Source: an uncultured Acidobacteriota bacterium (lineage in GTDB: Bacteria; Acidobacteriota; Thermoanaerobaculia; Gp7-AA8). Taken from it: a stretch of DNA of 41,771 nt. The notes beneath the pieces were generated by a model that worked only from the letters and a program-made list of their open reading frames with translations, made no database searches and was not told the DNA's origin. The stretch's first letter is position 1; each line of letters opens with the position of its first letter. Shown one piece after another: positions 27,120-35,080 of this stretch. The position numbers and the translations under genes were made by a program. The stretch lies in the NCBI GenBank assembly GCA_937870635.1, contig CALMZP010000094.1:1-41771 (forward strand). The letters run 5' to 3'.

Positions 27120-28427
27120 ATGATCACGTTTGACGATACGGCCGACAGTAAGCTGAAGGTCATGCTTCAGGAAGAGCAGCTCACGGCCCGGATCAAGGTC
27201 ATCGGGGTGGGTGGTGGTGGTGGCAATGCCGTCAACCGGATGATTCAGGCCGGCATCAAGGGCGTCGAGTTCCTCGTCGCCAACACCGATGTCCAGGCCA
27301 TGCGCGCCGCGCTCGCCCCCGTGAAGCTTCAGATCGGGGCCAAGCTCACCAAAGGACTCGGCGCAGGCGCGAACCCGGACATCGGTAAGGAAGCCGCGCT
27401 CGAAGACACCGACCGGATCCTGGAAGCGCTCTCCGGCGCGGACATGATCTTCATCACGACCGGCATGGGCGGCGGTACCGGTACCGGGGCGGCGCCGATC
27501 ATCGCCTCGCTCGCAGCGGAGCTGGGAGCGCTGACCGTGGCCGTCGTCACGAAGCCGTTCAACTTCGAAGGGAAGCGACGCCGCGTTCAGGCCGAGCAGG
27601 GCATCCGCGCGCTGCGCGACACCGTCGATACACTCATCACGATCCCCAATGAGCGTCTGCTCAACTTCGTCGAGCGCGGAACATCTCTGGGCGACGCGTT
27701 CAAGATCGCCGACGACATCCTGCGCCAGGCGGTGCAGGGCATCTCCGACCTCATCACCGTTCCCGGCGAGATCAACCTCGACTTCGCCGACGTCAAGACG
27801 ATCATGCACGGCATGGGCATGGCGCTCATGGGCACCGGCGTTTCGTCGGGCGAGCATCGCGCGGTCGAGGCCGCGCAGCGCGCCATCTCGTCGCCGCTCC
27901 TCGAAGAGGCGTCGATCGAAGGCGCCAAGGGTGTGCTGATCAACATCACCGGCGGCCCGGAGATGACGCTGTTCGAAGTCCACGAAGCGGCGTCGATCAT
28001 CCAGGAAGCGGCCGACGACGAAGCAAACATCATCTTCGGCACCGTCATCGATCCGAAGATGAAGGACGAAGTGAAGGTCACGGTCATCGCCACCGGGTTC
28101 GATGCCGCGACCAAGGGACTGCTCAACGCGCGAGGCGAGCAGCTCGCGGGGCCCACGCGGCCCACCCAGCCGCAGCATCAGCCGCATCACCAGCCCCAGC
28201 AGGCCAGTGCTGCGCAGCAGCGCCCCACCGCTCATCAGATCGCGGCTCGCCACGAAGAGCCGGCACCGCTGCCGCAGATTGGCGCGGAGGGGGAGATTTA
28301 CGATCCCCCGTTTTTTCGCAAGAACTTCTCCCGTCCTGACGGTTCGGGTGGATTTGGGCCCATGGCGTCGAGCGATTTCGGCAATGACCTCGATATTCCG
28401 ACGGTGATCCGCAATTTGAGCGATTAA
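27120..28427 (+). CDS. ftsZ: Cell division GTPase FtsZ
   Basis: Tubulin homologue forming the Z ring. The 435-aa protein has a 24-residue N-terminal extension, then the GTPase domain with [13 protein letters not shown] (29-41) and the tubulin signature GGGTGTG (117-123). The T7 loop region NLDFADVK supplies the catalytic acidic residues. A Gln/His/Pro-rich linker (about 345-400; [12 protein letters not shown]) leads to the conserved C-terminal peptide [10 protein letters not shown] (about 424-433) that binds FtsA. The ATG at 27120 has AGGAGA at ideal spacing, and a strong terminator follows the gene, making it the last gene of the cluster. Confidence 0.98.
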   Translation: MITFDDTADSKLKVMLQEEQLTARIKVIGVGGGGGNAVNRMIQAGIKGVEFLVANTDVQAMRAALAPVKLQIGAKLTKGLGAGANPDIGKEAALEDTDRILEALSGADMIFITTGMGGGTGTGAAPIIASLAAELGALTVAVVTKPFNFEGKRRRVQAEQGIRALRDTVDTLITIPNERLLNFVERGTSLGDAFKIADDILRQAVQGISDLITVPGEINLDFADVKTIMHGMGMALMGTGVSSGEHRAVEAAQRAISSPLLEEASIEGAKGVLINITGGPEMTLFEVHEAASIIQEAADDEANIIFGTVIDPKMKDEVKVTVIATGFDAATKGLLNARGEQLAGPTRPTQPQHQPHHQPQQASAAQQRPTAHQIAARHEEPAPLPQIGAEGEIYDPPFFRKNFSRPDGSGGFGPMASSDFGNDLDIPTVIRNLSD

Positions 28428-28503
28428 AGACTCTTTCGAAAGGCGCGCCCCTCATGCGCGCCTATGGCGATCCTGGGGAGAGGGCCCCGGGATCATCTGC
28501 TCC

Positions 28504-28536
28504 GGGGCACGGTTCTTCCGACCGTGCCCCTTTTTT
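28504..28536 (+). terminator. Rho-independent terminator of the dcw cluster
   Basis: Perfect ten-base stem GGGGCACGGT (28504-28513) / ACCGTGCCCC (28521-28530), seven-base loop TCTTCCG, then T6. It lies about 75 bases after the ftsZ stop. Confidence 0.93.
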
Positions 28537-28652
28537 GTTTTGAGGGTCACGTCTGCACTTCGCACTTTCTCCACGAACCGTAGATCGCGTGTTTCGACTA
28601 TTGATCTACGGTTCGTGGAGAAAGTGCGAAGTGCAGACGTGACCCTCAAAAC
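28537..28652. repeat. Perfect 50-bp inverted repeat between ftsZ and guaA
   Basis: Arms 28537-28586 and 28603-28652 are exact reverse complements over 50 bases with a 16-base loop (GCGTGTTTCGACTATT). The left arm begins right after the ftsZ terminator T-tract; the right arm ends in the first base of the guaA stop codon. Part of the arm (AGTGCGA AGTGCAG ACGTGA) has a 7-bp rhythm. An open frame on the minus strand across it is only palindrome translation. Confidence 0.95.
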
Positions 28653-30202
28653 TACTCCCACTCGATCGTGCTGGGGGGCTTCGACGAGATGTCGTAGACC
28701 ACGCGGTTGATACCGCGCACCTCGTTTACGACGCGGCGGGCGATGCGGTCCAGCACGTCGTGCGGCATCCGGTACCAGTCGGCGGTCATGAAGTCCGTCG
28801 TCTGCACGGCCCGCACGGCCAGGACGTTCTCGTAGGTCCGCTCGTCGCCCATCACGCCGACGCTGCGGATCGGAAGCAGCACGGCGAAGGCCTGCGCCGT
28901 CTCGCGATAGAGATCGGCCTTGCGGATCTCGTCGATCACGATCTCGTCGGCGTTCTGAAGGATCTCCACCCGCTCCGCCGTCACTTCGCCGAGGATGCGC
29001 ACCGCGAGGCCGGGGCCGGGGAAAGGATGGCGCCAGACGAATTCCTCTTCGAGGCCCAGCTCGATGCCGAGGCGGCGCACTTCGTCCTTGAAGAGCTCGC
29101 GCACCGGCTCGATGAGCTTCAGACCCATCTTCTCCGGCAGTCCGCCGACGTTGTGATGCGTCTTGATGACTGCCGACGGTCCCTTGATCGAGACCGACTC
29201 GATGACATCCGGATAGAGCGTTCCCTGCACCAGGAACTCGACGTTCGCGATGCGCTTCGCCTCTTCCTCGAACACCGCGATGAACTCGTTCCCGATCCGC
29301 TTGCGCTTCACCTCGGGGTCTTCGATGCCGGCCAGCTTCTCGTAGAAACGCTGCCGTCCGTCGACCGCCACGATATGCATGCCGAGGCCTTCGGAAAGAC
29401 GCGACACGACTTGCATCGCCTCGTTCTTCCTCAGGACTCCGTTGTCGACGAAGATCGCCGTCAGCTGGTCGCCGATCGCCTCCGCCACCAGCAGCGCCGC
29501 AACCGACGAGTCGACGCCGCCGCTGACCGCGGCGATGACATGCCGGTCACCGACTGCAGCGCGGATCTCTTCGACCTTGCGACGTCGAAAGTCGCCGAGG
29601 TCCCAGGAGGGCTTGCAGCCGGCGATGTCGAAGAGAAAGTTCTTCAGGATCTGCCCGCCCGCCTCGGTATGCGTCACCTCGGGATGGAACTGGATGCAGA
29701 AACACTTCCGCTCACGATTCTCGAAGGCGGCAATGGGCGCGTTCGGCGACGTGGCCGTGAGCAGGAATCCGGGAGGTTCTTTGACGATGCGGTCGCCGTG
29801 GCTCGCCCAGACGCGTTGCTTCTTCGGCGTATCGGTGAAGAGTGGCGACTTCGCCGTGACCTCGACCTCGGCGCGACCGTACTCGCGTTCGGTGGCCGGT
29901 TCGACCTTTCCATCGAGCAGGTAGGCAGTGAGCTGCATCCCGTAGCAGATCCCCAGGATGGGAATTCCCAGCTCGAAGACCTCGCGCGAGCAGATCGGAG
30001 CGTTGTCGGAGTAAACGGACTGCGGCCCGCCGGAGAGAATGATGCCCTTCGGCTGCAGCTCGCGGATCTTCTCCACGGACCAGTCGAACGGGTGGACGAC
30101 GGAGAACACGCTGTTGTCGCGAATGCGTCGAGCGATGAGCTGCGTGTACTGCGATCCGAAATCGAGGACGAGGATGGTTTCGTGGGAGCTGGCGACCGTC
30201 AC
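28652..30202 (-). CDS. guaA: GMP synthase (glutamine-hydrolysing)
   Basis: Converts XMP to GMP using glutamine and ATP. The 516-aa protein combines a class I glutamine amidotransferase domain (about 1-200; catalytic Cys86 in GICYGMQ, His in FHPEVTHTE), an ATP-pyrophosphatase domain with AVSGGVDSS, and the C-terminal dimerisation domain ending SKPPSTIEWE. Length is standard. The start is GTG at 30202; TAGTAT eight bases upstream and no Shine-Dalgarno suggest a possible leaderless start, which is weak inference. It converges on ftsZ and has no obvious T-tract terminator; the 50-bp palindrome stands at its 3' end. Confidence 0.97.
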   Translation of the reverse strand: MTVASSHETILVLDFGSQYTQLIARRIRDNSVFSVVHPFDWSVEKIRELQPKGIILSGGPQSVYSDNAPICSREVFELGIPILGICYGMQLTAYLLDGKVEPATEREYGRAEVEVTAKSPLFTDTPKKQRVWASHGDRIVKEPPGFLLTATSPNAPIAAFENRERKCFCIQFHPEVTHTEAGGQILKNFLFDIAGCKPSWDLGDFRRRKVEEIRAAVGDRHVIAAVSGGVDSSVAALLVAEAIGDQLTAIFVDNGVLRKNEAMQVVSRLSEGLGMHIVAVDGRQRFYEKLAGIEDPEVKRKRIGNEFIAVFEEEAKRIANVEFLVQGTLYPDVIESVSIKGPSAVIKTHHNVGGLPEKMGLKLIEPVRELFKDEVRRLGIELGLEEEFVWRHPFPGPGLAVRILGEVTAERVEILQNADEIVIDEIRKADLYRETAQAFAVLLPIRSVGVMGDERTYENVLAVRAVQTTDFMTADWYRMPHDVLDRIARRVVNEVRGINRVVYDISSKPPSTIEWE

Positions 30203-30216
30203 GGCTGCGAATACTA

Positions 30217-30381
30217 AAGGATGAAGGATGAAGGATGAAGGATGAAGGATGCCCGATCCACGTCATCCTGAGCTGCGAAGACAGCGAAGGACCTCAGAAT
30301 ACGTAACTTGAGGTCCTTCGCCGTCTTCGCGGCTCAGGATGACGTGCTGGCTTGTCCCCGTCCTTCATCCTTCATCCTTCA
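30217..30381. repeat. Nested palindrome upstream of guaA
   Basis: Outer heptamers: five AAGGATG units at 30217-30251 opposed by three TCCTTCA units at 30361-30381. Inner arms at 30259-30296 and 30309-30346 (CACGTCATCCTGAG at the left end) match at 36 of 38 bases around a 12-base loop. Similar CATCCTGAGC-type inverted repeats are widespread in intergenic DNA of several phyla. No gene lies here. Confidence 0.93.
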
Positions 30382-30383
30382 AG

Positions 30384-30414
30384 AAAAAATGGCCGCCGGA
30401 GCCCACCGGCGGCC
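30384..30414 (-). terminator. Rho-independent terminator, minus strand
   Basis: On the minus strand a nine-base stem GGCCGCCGG / CCGGCGGCC with loop TGGGCT is followed by ATTTTTTC. On the plus strand the stem is 30391-30399 and 30406-30414 with A6 at 30384-30389. It ends the small lipoprotein transcript. Confidence 0.9.
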
Positions 30415-30485
30415 TGCCTGACGAGAGGAAGGTGAGAGGGGCTATCGTGCACCGCGGGACGCGGCGCAGGTTGAAACCCGTTTCG

Positions 30486-30712
30486 TCACTGCGCGACGAT
30501 CGCTCGTGACGCCGGCTGGAATCCGCTGCCGGCCGCGCACCCCAGTATGTACGGCGCAACCGGCGTCTGGTTTTCCCCGGCCTTGTGAACTTTGAGAGTC
30601 CCGAGGTCGAATTGGCGGTTGCGCCGGCATCGCCGCCGGACGATCCGAGCGGATTGGAAGCGCAGGCCACGGTCAGAAACAGGGCAAGGGCCACGGACGA
30701 TTTCTTGATCAT
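30486..30712 (-). pseudogene. Small lipoprotein gene, apparently frameshifted
   Basis: A start at 30712 with AAGGAG five bases upstream gives a lipoprotein signal peptide (MIKKSSVALALFLTVACAS, acylated Cys17) and a Gly/Ser/Ala linker. In the starting frame the sequence then turns Arg-rich (KTRRRLRRTYWG) and runs on through the terminator hairpin to 30365. Shifting by one base around 30615-30635 gives QFDLGTLKVHKAGENQTPVAPYILGCAAG and a stop at 30486, before the terminator, with codon use like the neighbours. I infer a single-base indel (mutation or sequence error) in a protein of about 75 residues. An intact 115-aa read-through product is the alternative. No family is recognised. Confidence 0.6.
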
Positions 30713-30800
30713 GCATTCTCCTTCGTTGGAGCGTGTGAAACGCGGGAAGGAGAAGAGGGTTTCGGGCTTTGCCGGAAGCTGACCGCGTTGAAACTGAAAG

Positions 30801-30821
30801 GGGACGCTGTTCGCGTCCCCG
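30801..30821 (-). terminator. Terminator of the HU gene
   Basis: On the minus strand the eight-base stem GGGGACGC / GCGTCCCC with loop GAACA is followed by TTTCAGTTTC. It lies six bases after the HU stop. The T-tract is imperfect. Confidence 0.7.
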
Positions 30822-30826
30822 TGACA

Positions 30827-31096
30827 TCAGAGCAGGTTCCGGAGCTCTTTCCCCGGTTTGAATCGAATGGTATTGCCGGGCGGAATCTTGACCTCGACGC
30901 CCGTTTTCGGGTTGCGGCCGATTCCCTTCTTGCGCTGCTTGACCTGGAAGACGCCGAAGCCGCGGAGCTCGATGCGCTGTCCGCGGGCGAGCGCGTTGCG
31001 CAGCCCTTCGATCACGGTATCCACCGCCTGGGCCGCCTTGACGCGCGAAATTTCGGAGACTTCCGCTACCTTGTTGACGATGTCCGCCTTGATCAT
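30827..31096 (-). CDS. HU/IHF-family DNA-binding protein
   Basis: Small histone-like nucleoid protein, 89 aa, normal for HU. It shows the helical N-terminal dimerisation part (MIKADIVNKVAEVSEISRVK), the GFGVFQVKQRKKGIGRNPKTG motif at the base of the DNA-bending arms, and the intercalating Pro in the arm tip (VKIPPGNTIRFKPG). The ATG at 31096 is supported by GGAGG five bases upstream and a TATAAT -10 box before that. Whether it is an HU homodimer or an IHF-like subunit cannot be told. It is divergent from the S4-domain gene with only 33 bp between starts. Confidence 0.95.
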   Translation of the reverse strand: MIKADIVNKVAEVSEISRVKAAQAVDTVIEGLRNALARGQRIELRGFGVFQVKQRKKGIGRNPKTGVEVKIPPGNTIRFKPGKELRNLL

Positions 31097-31116
31097 GTGA
31101 CCTCCGAAGAGCTTGG

Positions 31117-31124
31117 ATTATATA
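31117..31124. promoter_or_regulatory. Back-to-back -10 boxes for HU and the S4 gene
   Basis: On the minus strand TATAAT (31122-31117) lies 20 bases before the HU ATG with GGAGG between. On the plus strand TATATA (31119-31124) lies five bases before the ATG of the S4 gene. The boxes overlap, so the two genes may exclude each other's transcription. No good -35 boxes are seen. Confidence 0.5.
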
Positions 31125-31129
31125 CGTTT

Positions 31130-31495
31130 ATGGACCGACACCGCGTTGACCACTGGCTGAAGCTGGTCTGCCTCTACAAAACCCGCAGCGACGCCGCCGA
31201 AGCCATCCGTGGCGGCCATGTGAAGGTCAACGGTCAGCGGATCAAGCCCGCCAGTGACCTGAAAGAGGGAGACGTCGTGGAGTTCCTCAAGGGCGACTGG
31301 GAGCGCCGGGTGGTGGTCGTCGTCCTCCCGGACCATCAGCTATCCAAAGAAATCGGCAGGACGGCCTACGTGGATGAGAGCCCGCCGCCGCCCGTGCGCG
31401 AAGTCACCGCCCGTCCGGAGTTCCGCGACGCCGGAGCGGGGAGGCCCACCAAACGCGATCGGCGTGAGCTGGACCGGCTCAAGCGGGGACGCTAG
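31130..31495 (+). CDS. S4-domain RNA-binding protein (Hsp15-like)
   Basis: A 121-aa protein whose first about 60 residues form an S4 RNA-binding domain (DHWLKLVCLYKTRSDAAEAI, GGHVKVNGQRIKPASDLKEGD), followed by a strand and a charged Arg/Pro-rich tail. It resembles Hsp15 and RqcP-type proteins, which bind the large ribosomal subunit with stalled nascent chains. Length matches Hsp15. The start is the ATG at 31130, matching the domain N-terminus; there is no Shine-Dalgarno, and a -10-like TATATA ends five bases before the ATG, so the mRNA may be leaderless. It converges on rodA with a 12-bp gap and no terminator. Confidence 0.85.
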   Translation: MDRHRVDHWLKLVCLYKTRSDAAEAIRGGHVKVNGQRIKPASDLKEGDVVEFLKGDWERRVVVVVLPDHQLSKEIGRTAYVDESPPPPVREVTARPEFRDAGAGRPTKRDRRELDRLKRGR

Positions 31496-31507
31496 GGTCC
31501 AGACCCG

Positions 31508-32608
31508 TCACGCGTTCACAAACCTGCGCATGTCCACGTTGGCCATCAGCCCGACCGCGATGAAGAACATCAGCGTCGAGGATCCGCCGTACGAGATCAG
31601 TGGCAGCGGGATACCGGTCGTCGGGAGGACGCCGATCTGCATCGCCACGTTGATGATCACGTGGAAGATCACGAATGAGATGAGGCAGATGACCAGAAAC
31701 GTGCCTCCCCGGTCACGCGCGTGCTTGGCGAATGTCAGCGCCTGCACGATGAGGAAGAGGTAGAGTCCGAGGACGATCACGACGCCGATGAATCCCCACT
31801 CTTCGCCGAGGACGGAGAAGATGAAGTCGGTGTGATGCTCAGGGATGAAGTCGAGACGCGCCTGCGTCCCCTGTTTGAATCCTTTGCCGTGAATGCCGCC
31901 GGAGCCGATGGCGATCTTCGCCTGCGTCACCTGATACCCGGAGCCTAGCGGGTCGCGCTCCGGATTGAGGAAGATCACGATGCGCTCGCGCTGGTACGGC
32001 TTGAGGAAGAAGAAGTAGCCCGCCGGGATGGAGATGAGCGCGGCGAGGATCATGGCCGCCCATACGCGGGGCCGGATTCCGCCGAAGAACATCGCCACCG
32101 CGATGAGCGGGAAGAATGACGCGGCGGTACCGAAGTCGGGCTGGATGATGATCAGCCCGACCGGGGCCCCGATGATCGCCATCGCCGTGAAGAACGACTT
32201 GAAATTCAGATAGGCGCGGTCGTTCGACTCGAAATACCGCGCGAGCATCAGGGCCGTGAAGATCTTCATGAACTCCGACGGCTGAAACTGAAAAGCGCCG
32301 ATGTGAATCCACGAACGCACGTTCGCGGTCACCTGCCCCCAGACGAGGAGATAGACGAGGAGCAGGAGGCCGATGCCGTAGAGGATTGGCGCGATGTCGA
32401 AGAGGATGCGGTAATCGACGACCATGAAGGCGATGAGCAGGGCGATGCCGATGCCCACCCAGATGATCTGCCGTTTCACGACCGTCAGATTCGGGTCCGT
32501 GAACCACGTCGCGCTGTAAATCAGAACGACTCCGATCGCGGCGATGACGATCGCCGTCCCGATGAAGTTCCAATCCAGTGTCGGTAGCGACCGTTCGCGA
32601 ATGATCAT
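31508..32608 (-). CDS. rodA: Elongasome peptidoglycan polymerase RodA (SEDS family)
   Basis: SEDS glycosyltransferase that pairs with PBP2 in side-wall synthesis. The 366-aa protein has about ten membrane helices. Motifs include WIHIGAFQFQPSEFMK, IIQPDFGTAASF, PEHHTDFIFSVLGEEWGF (Asp of HTDFIF is the catalytic residue of the family) and PLISYGGSS. The ATG overlaps the mrdA stop, so the synthase partners are coupled. It is the last gene of the mre operon here. Confidence 0.97.
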   Translation of the reverse strand: MIIRERSLPTLDWNFIGTAIVIAAIGVVLIYSATWFTDPNLTVVKRQIIWVGIGIALLIAFMVVDYRILFDIAPILYGIGLLLLVYLLVWGQVTANVRSWIHIGAFQFQPSEFMKIFTALMLARYFESNDRAYLNFKSFFTAMAIIGAPVGLIIIQPDFGTAASFFPLIAVAMFFGGIRPRVWAAMILAALISIPAGYFFFLKPYQRERIVIFLNPERDPLGSGYQVTQAKIAIGSGGIHGKGFKQGTQARLDFIPEHHTDFIFSVLGEEWGFIGVVIVLGLYLFLIVQALTFAKHARDRGGTFLVICLISFVIFHVIINVAMQIGVLPTTGIPLPLISYGGSSTLMFFIAVGLMANVDMRRFVNA

Positions 32609-34557
32609 CGTGTCGGAGTGGGGAGGGGCAGGTCGCCCTCCTTGATCTGCTCCAGCGTTTCAGGATTGTCGAGATTCAGCCGCGCGCTCATGACCTTGTC
32701 GCGGAATCGCGACTCGAAGAGCAGTTTGGCGAGCGGAGCGGCATCGCTTCCGCCGCCGCCACCATGCTCGACGAAAACGACGACGACCATCGACGGGGTC
32801 TGCCCCGGATCGCCCGGGCCATAGGCTGCGAACCATGCGTGATCTTTGTGCTTGAAGGGAAGGCTGGCCGACTTCACCCAGCCGATCTGACGGATGACCT
32901 GGACGGTGCCGGTCTTGCCGGAGATTCCCAGGCCTTCGACCATCGCGTTCCGGCCCGTGCCTCCGACGTCGTTGACGACTTTCCACAGGCCGCGGCGAAC
33001 GGCATTGAGCGCGGGCGGCTCGAGCTTCACTTCCTTGCGCACTTCGTTGGCGACGCGCAGGCGTTTCGCTTTTCCGTCGGGGCTGACCTTCTCGATCACG
33101 CGCACGACGTGCGGGCGATAGACCTTCCCGCCGTTTGCGATGGCGGCCATCATGTTCGCCACCTGCAGAGGGGTCACGAGGAGCGGCCCCTGACCGATGG
33201 AGACGGAGATGGTCTCGCTGGGATACCACTTGCCGCTGCCCTTCACGGGATTTTCGGCGCGCCACTTCTCGGAAGGAACGAGGCCGGCTTTCTCGCCGTC
33301 GAGATCGATCCTGGAGATCTCACCGAATCCGAGCTTCACCGACGCATCGTGGATCTTGTTGACGCCCAGCCGCGCGCCGGTGTTGTAGTAGAAGATGTCG
33401 CAGGAGACTTTGAGCGACCGCTCGACGTCGACCGAGCCGTGGCCTTCGCGCTTCCAGCAGCGGAACCGGCGGCCGAAGAACGTACCGCTTCCGCCGCATC
33501 CGAACGTCGTCGCGTGGTTGATCGCGCCGTCCATCAGGCCGGCCAGCGCCATCACGTTCTTGAAGACGGATCCGGGTGAGTACAGGCCCTGGATGGCGCG
33601 ATTCACTTCCAGCTTGAACGGATTCGACAGAATCGTCTTGTAGACCTCGGGCGTGAACCGCTTCGAATAGACATTGGGGTTATAGGCGGGCGAGGAAACC
33701 ATCGCCAGGACCTCGCCGTTCCGTGGATCGAGCACGACGGCGGCGCCGACCATCTCGTTCTCGATGAAGTACTGCTCCGCGCGGCGCTGCAGCTCGAAGT
33801 CGATCGTGAGGTAGACGTTGTCGCCGGCAACCGCGGTCTTGCGCGCGGGCTCGTATTCCTTGAGCCGGCGGCCGTGGCTGTCGTACTCCCAGTACTCCGC
33901 GCCGTCCTTGCCGCGCAGATAGTTGTCGTACATCAGCTCGACGCCGCGCTTACCGATCAGGTCACCCTGCTCGAGGTCGGGATACTGGGCGAGGTCCTTG
34001 TCGTTGACTTCGCCGATGAACCCCATCACGTGCGCGGCCATCGTGCCGTAGCCGTAGTTACGGCGCTGCACGGGCGTGACGTTCAGCTCGGGGAAAAGGA
34101 TCGCTTCGGACTGGATGGCCGCGACCTGCGGCATGGTCAGGTCTTCCGCGAGCGGAAGCGGCTTGGCGCTCGGGATCGATTTACCCTTCTCGAAACGGGC
34201 CTCGATCTCCCGCGGCGGCAGTCCGAGGACGCCGGCGAGAAATGAGACGAGTTTCTGACGGTGGTTCGGATCGCGCTTCACGATCGGCCGCATGACCACG
34301 CGGTCAACCACGAGTGAATAGGCGGGCTGGTTGTCCGCGAGGATTTTGCCGTTGCGGTCCATGATCAGGCCGCGCTTGGCCGGCACCTTCAGCTCCCGCA
34401 GCGAGTTGGCCTCGGCGAGCCCGCGGTATTTCTCCGCCTGCACTCCCTGCACGAACCAGAACGATCCGGCAAGGAAGACGAAGACCGCGGCCATGCCCCA
34501 GATCAGAGCATTGATGCGGAACTGCAAAAACTTCTGATCGTCTCTGTATACGCGCAT
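32605..34557 (-). CDS. mrdA: Penicillin-binding protein 2 (elongation transpeptidase)
   Basis: Class B PBP crosslinking side-wall peptidoglycan with RodA. The 650-aa protein has an N-terminal membrane anchor (about 17-37), the pedestal motif KRGLIMDRNGKILADN (61-76), and a transpeptidase domain with SxxK = SVFK (330-333), SxD = SCD (385-387) and KTGT (548-551). The use of SCD rather than SxN is normal for PBP2. Two cysteines between the first two motifs (about 354 and 367) lie where some PBP2 enzymes bind zinc. The gene starts 16 bases after mreD. Confidence 0.97.
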   Translation of the reverse strand: MRVYRDDQKFLQFRINALIWGMAAVFVFLAGSFWFVQGVQAEKYRGLAEANSLRELKVPAKRGLIMDRNGKILADNQPAYSLVVDRVVMRPIVKRDPNHRQKLVSFLAGVLGLPPREIEARFEKGKSIPSAKPLPLAEDLTMPQVAAIQSEAILFPELNVTPVQRRNYGYGTMAAHVMGFIGEVNDKDLAQYPDLEQGDLIGKRGVELMYDNYLRGKDGAEYWEYDSHGRRLKEYEPARKTAVAGDNVYLTIDFELQRRAEQYFIENEMVGAAVVLDPRNGEVLAMVSSPAYNPNVYSKRFTPEVYKTILSNPFKLEVNRAIQGLYSPGSVFKNVMALAGLMDGAINHATTFGCGGSGTFFGRRFRCWKREGHGSVDVERSLKVSCDIFYYNTGARLGVNKIHDASVKLGFGEISRIDLDGEKAGLVPSEKWRAENPVKGSGKWYPSETISVSIGQGPLLVTPLQVANMMAAIANGGKVYRPHVVRVIEKVSPDGKAKRLRVANEVRKEVKLEPPALNAVRRGLWKVVNDVGGTGRNAMVEGLGISGKTGTVQVIRQIGWVKSASLPFKHKDHAWFAAYGPGDPGQTPSMVVVVFVEHGGGGGSDAAPLAKLLFESRFRDKVMSARLNLDNPETLEQIKEGDLPLPTPTR

Positions 34558-34573
34558 AGGGTCCCCCTTGATG

Positions 34574-35080
34574 TCACCAGCCGGCGGCGCGTTTGGTCGC
34601 TTCGATCGGTTCCTCGCGGAAAAGTATCGCCAGGAGTTGATACACGAGCATGCCGAAGAGCGTCGTGAAGATCATTTTGACGATGAGTCCCTGTTCGAAC
34701 ATCTCGATCCGCTGGCGGAGCAGGATGTTGACCAGGATGTAGATCACGAGCTCGTTGACGATCACGGCCCCGCCGAGGTTCGCACCGAAAGCGAGCGTTC
34801 CCCGGAGCATGAGGCGCGAGTTGATGTAGGCGACGATGTAGGCACAGACCGTCAGCGAGAACGCGTGCAGGCCGAAGATCGCGCCGGAGAAGGCGTCCTG
34901 GACGAGCCCGGCCATCACGCCGGCCACGATGGCGCCGAGGACGTTGCCGCCCATGGAGTAGTAGACGACGAGGATGATGTACGGATCGAAAAACGCGAGC
35001 GCGTTGGGAAAGAAGCTGTCGAGCAGCGAATGCAGCGTCAGCGCGATGAGCAGCCCGATGATGAACCGCAACCACCTCAA
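34574..35080 (-). CDS. mreD: Rod-shape protein MreD
   Basis: A 168-aa integral membrane protein with about five helices, of the MreD family: an N-terminal helix with LHSLLDSFFPN, FFDPYIILVVYYSM, and the GLVQDAFSGAIFGLHAFS loop typical of the family. It links MreC and MreB to PBP2/RodA. The start is probably TTG at 35080, which overlaps the mreC stop as TTGA and encodes the family-like start MRWLRFIIG. The same TTG start and stop overlap is used by cdaA in this window. Confidence 0.93.
   Translation of the reverse strand: MRWLRFIIGLLIALTLHSLLDSFFPNALAFFDPYIILVVYYSMGGNVLGAIVAGVMAGLVQDAFSGAIFGLHAFSLTVCAYIVAYINSRLMLRGTLAFGANLGGAVIVNELVIYILVNILLRQRIEMFEQGLIVKMIFTTLFGMLVYQLLAILFREEPIEATKRAAGW

Noticed and set aside
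28452-28661. Minus-strand frame over the ftsZ-guaA gap
   Set aside because: It consists almost wholly of the 50-bp palindrome and the terminator hairpin.
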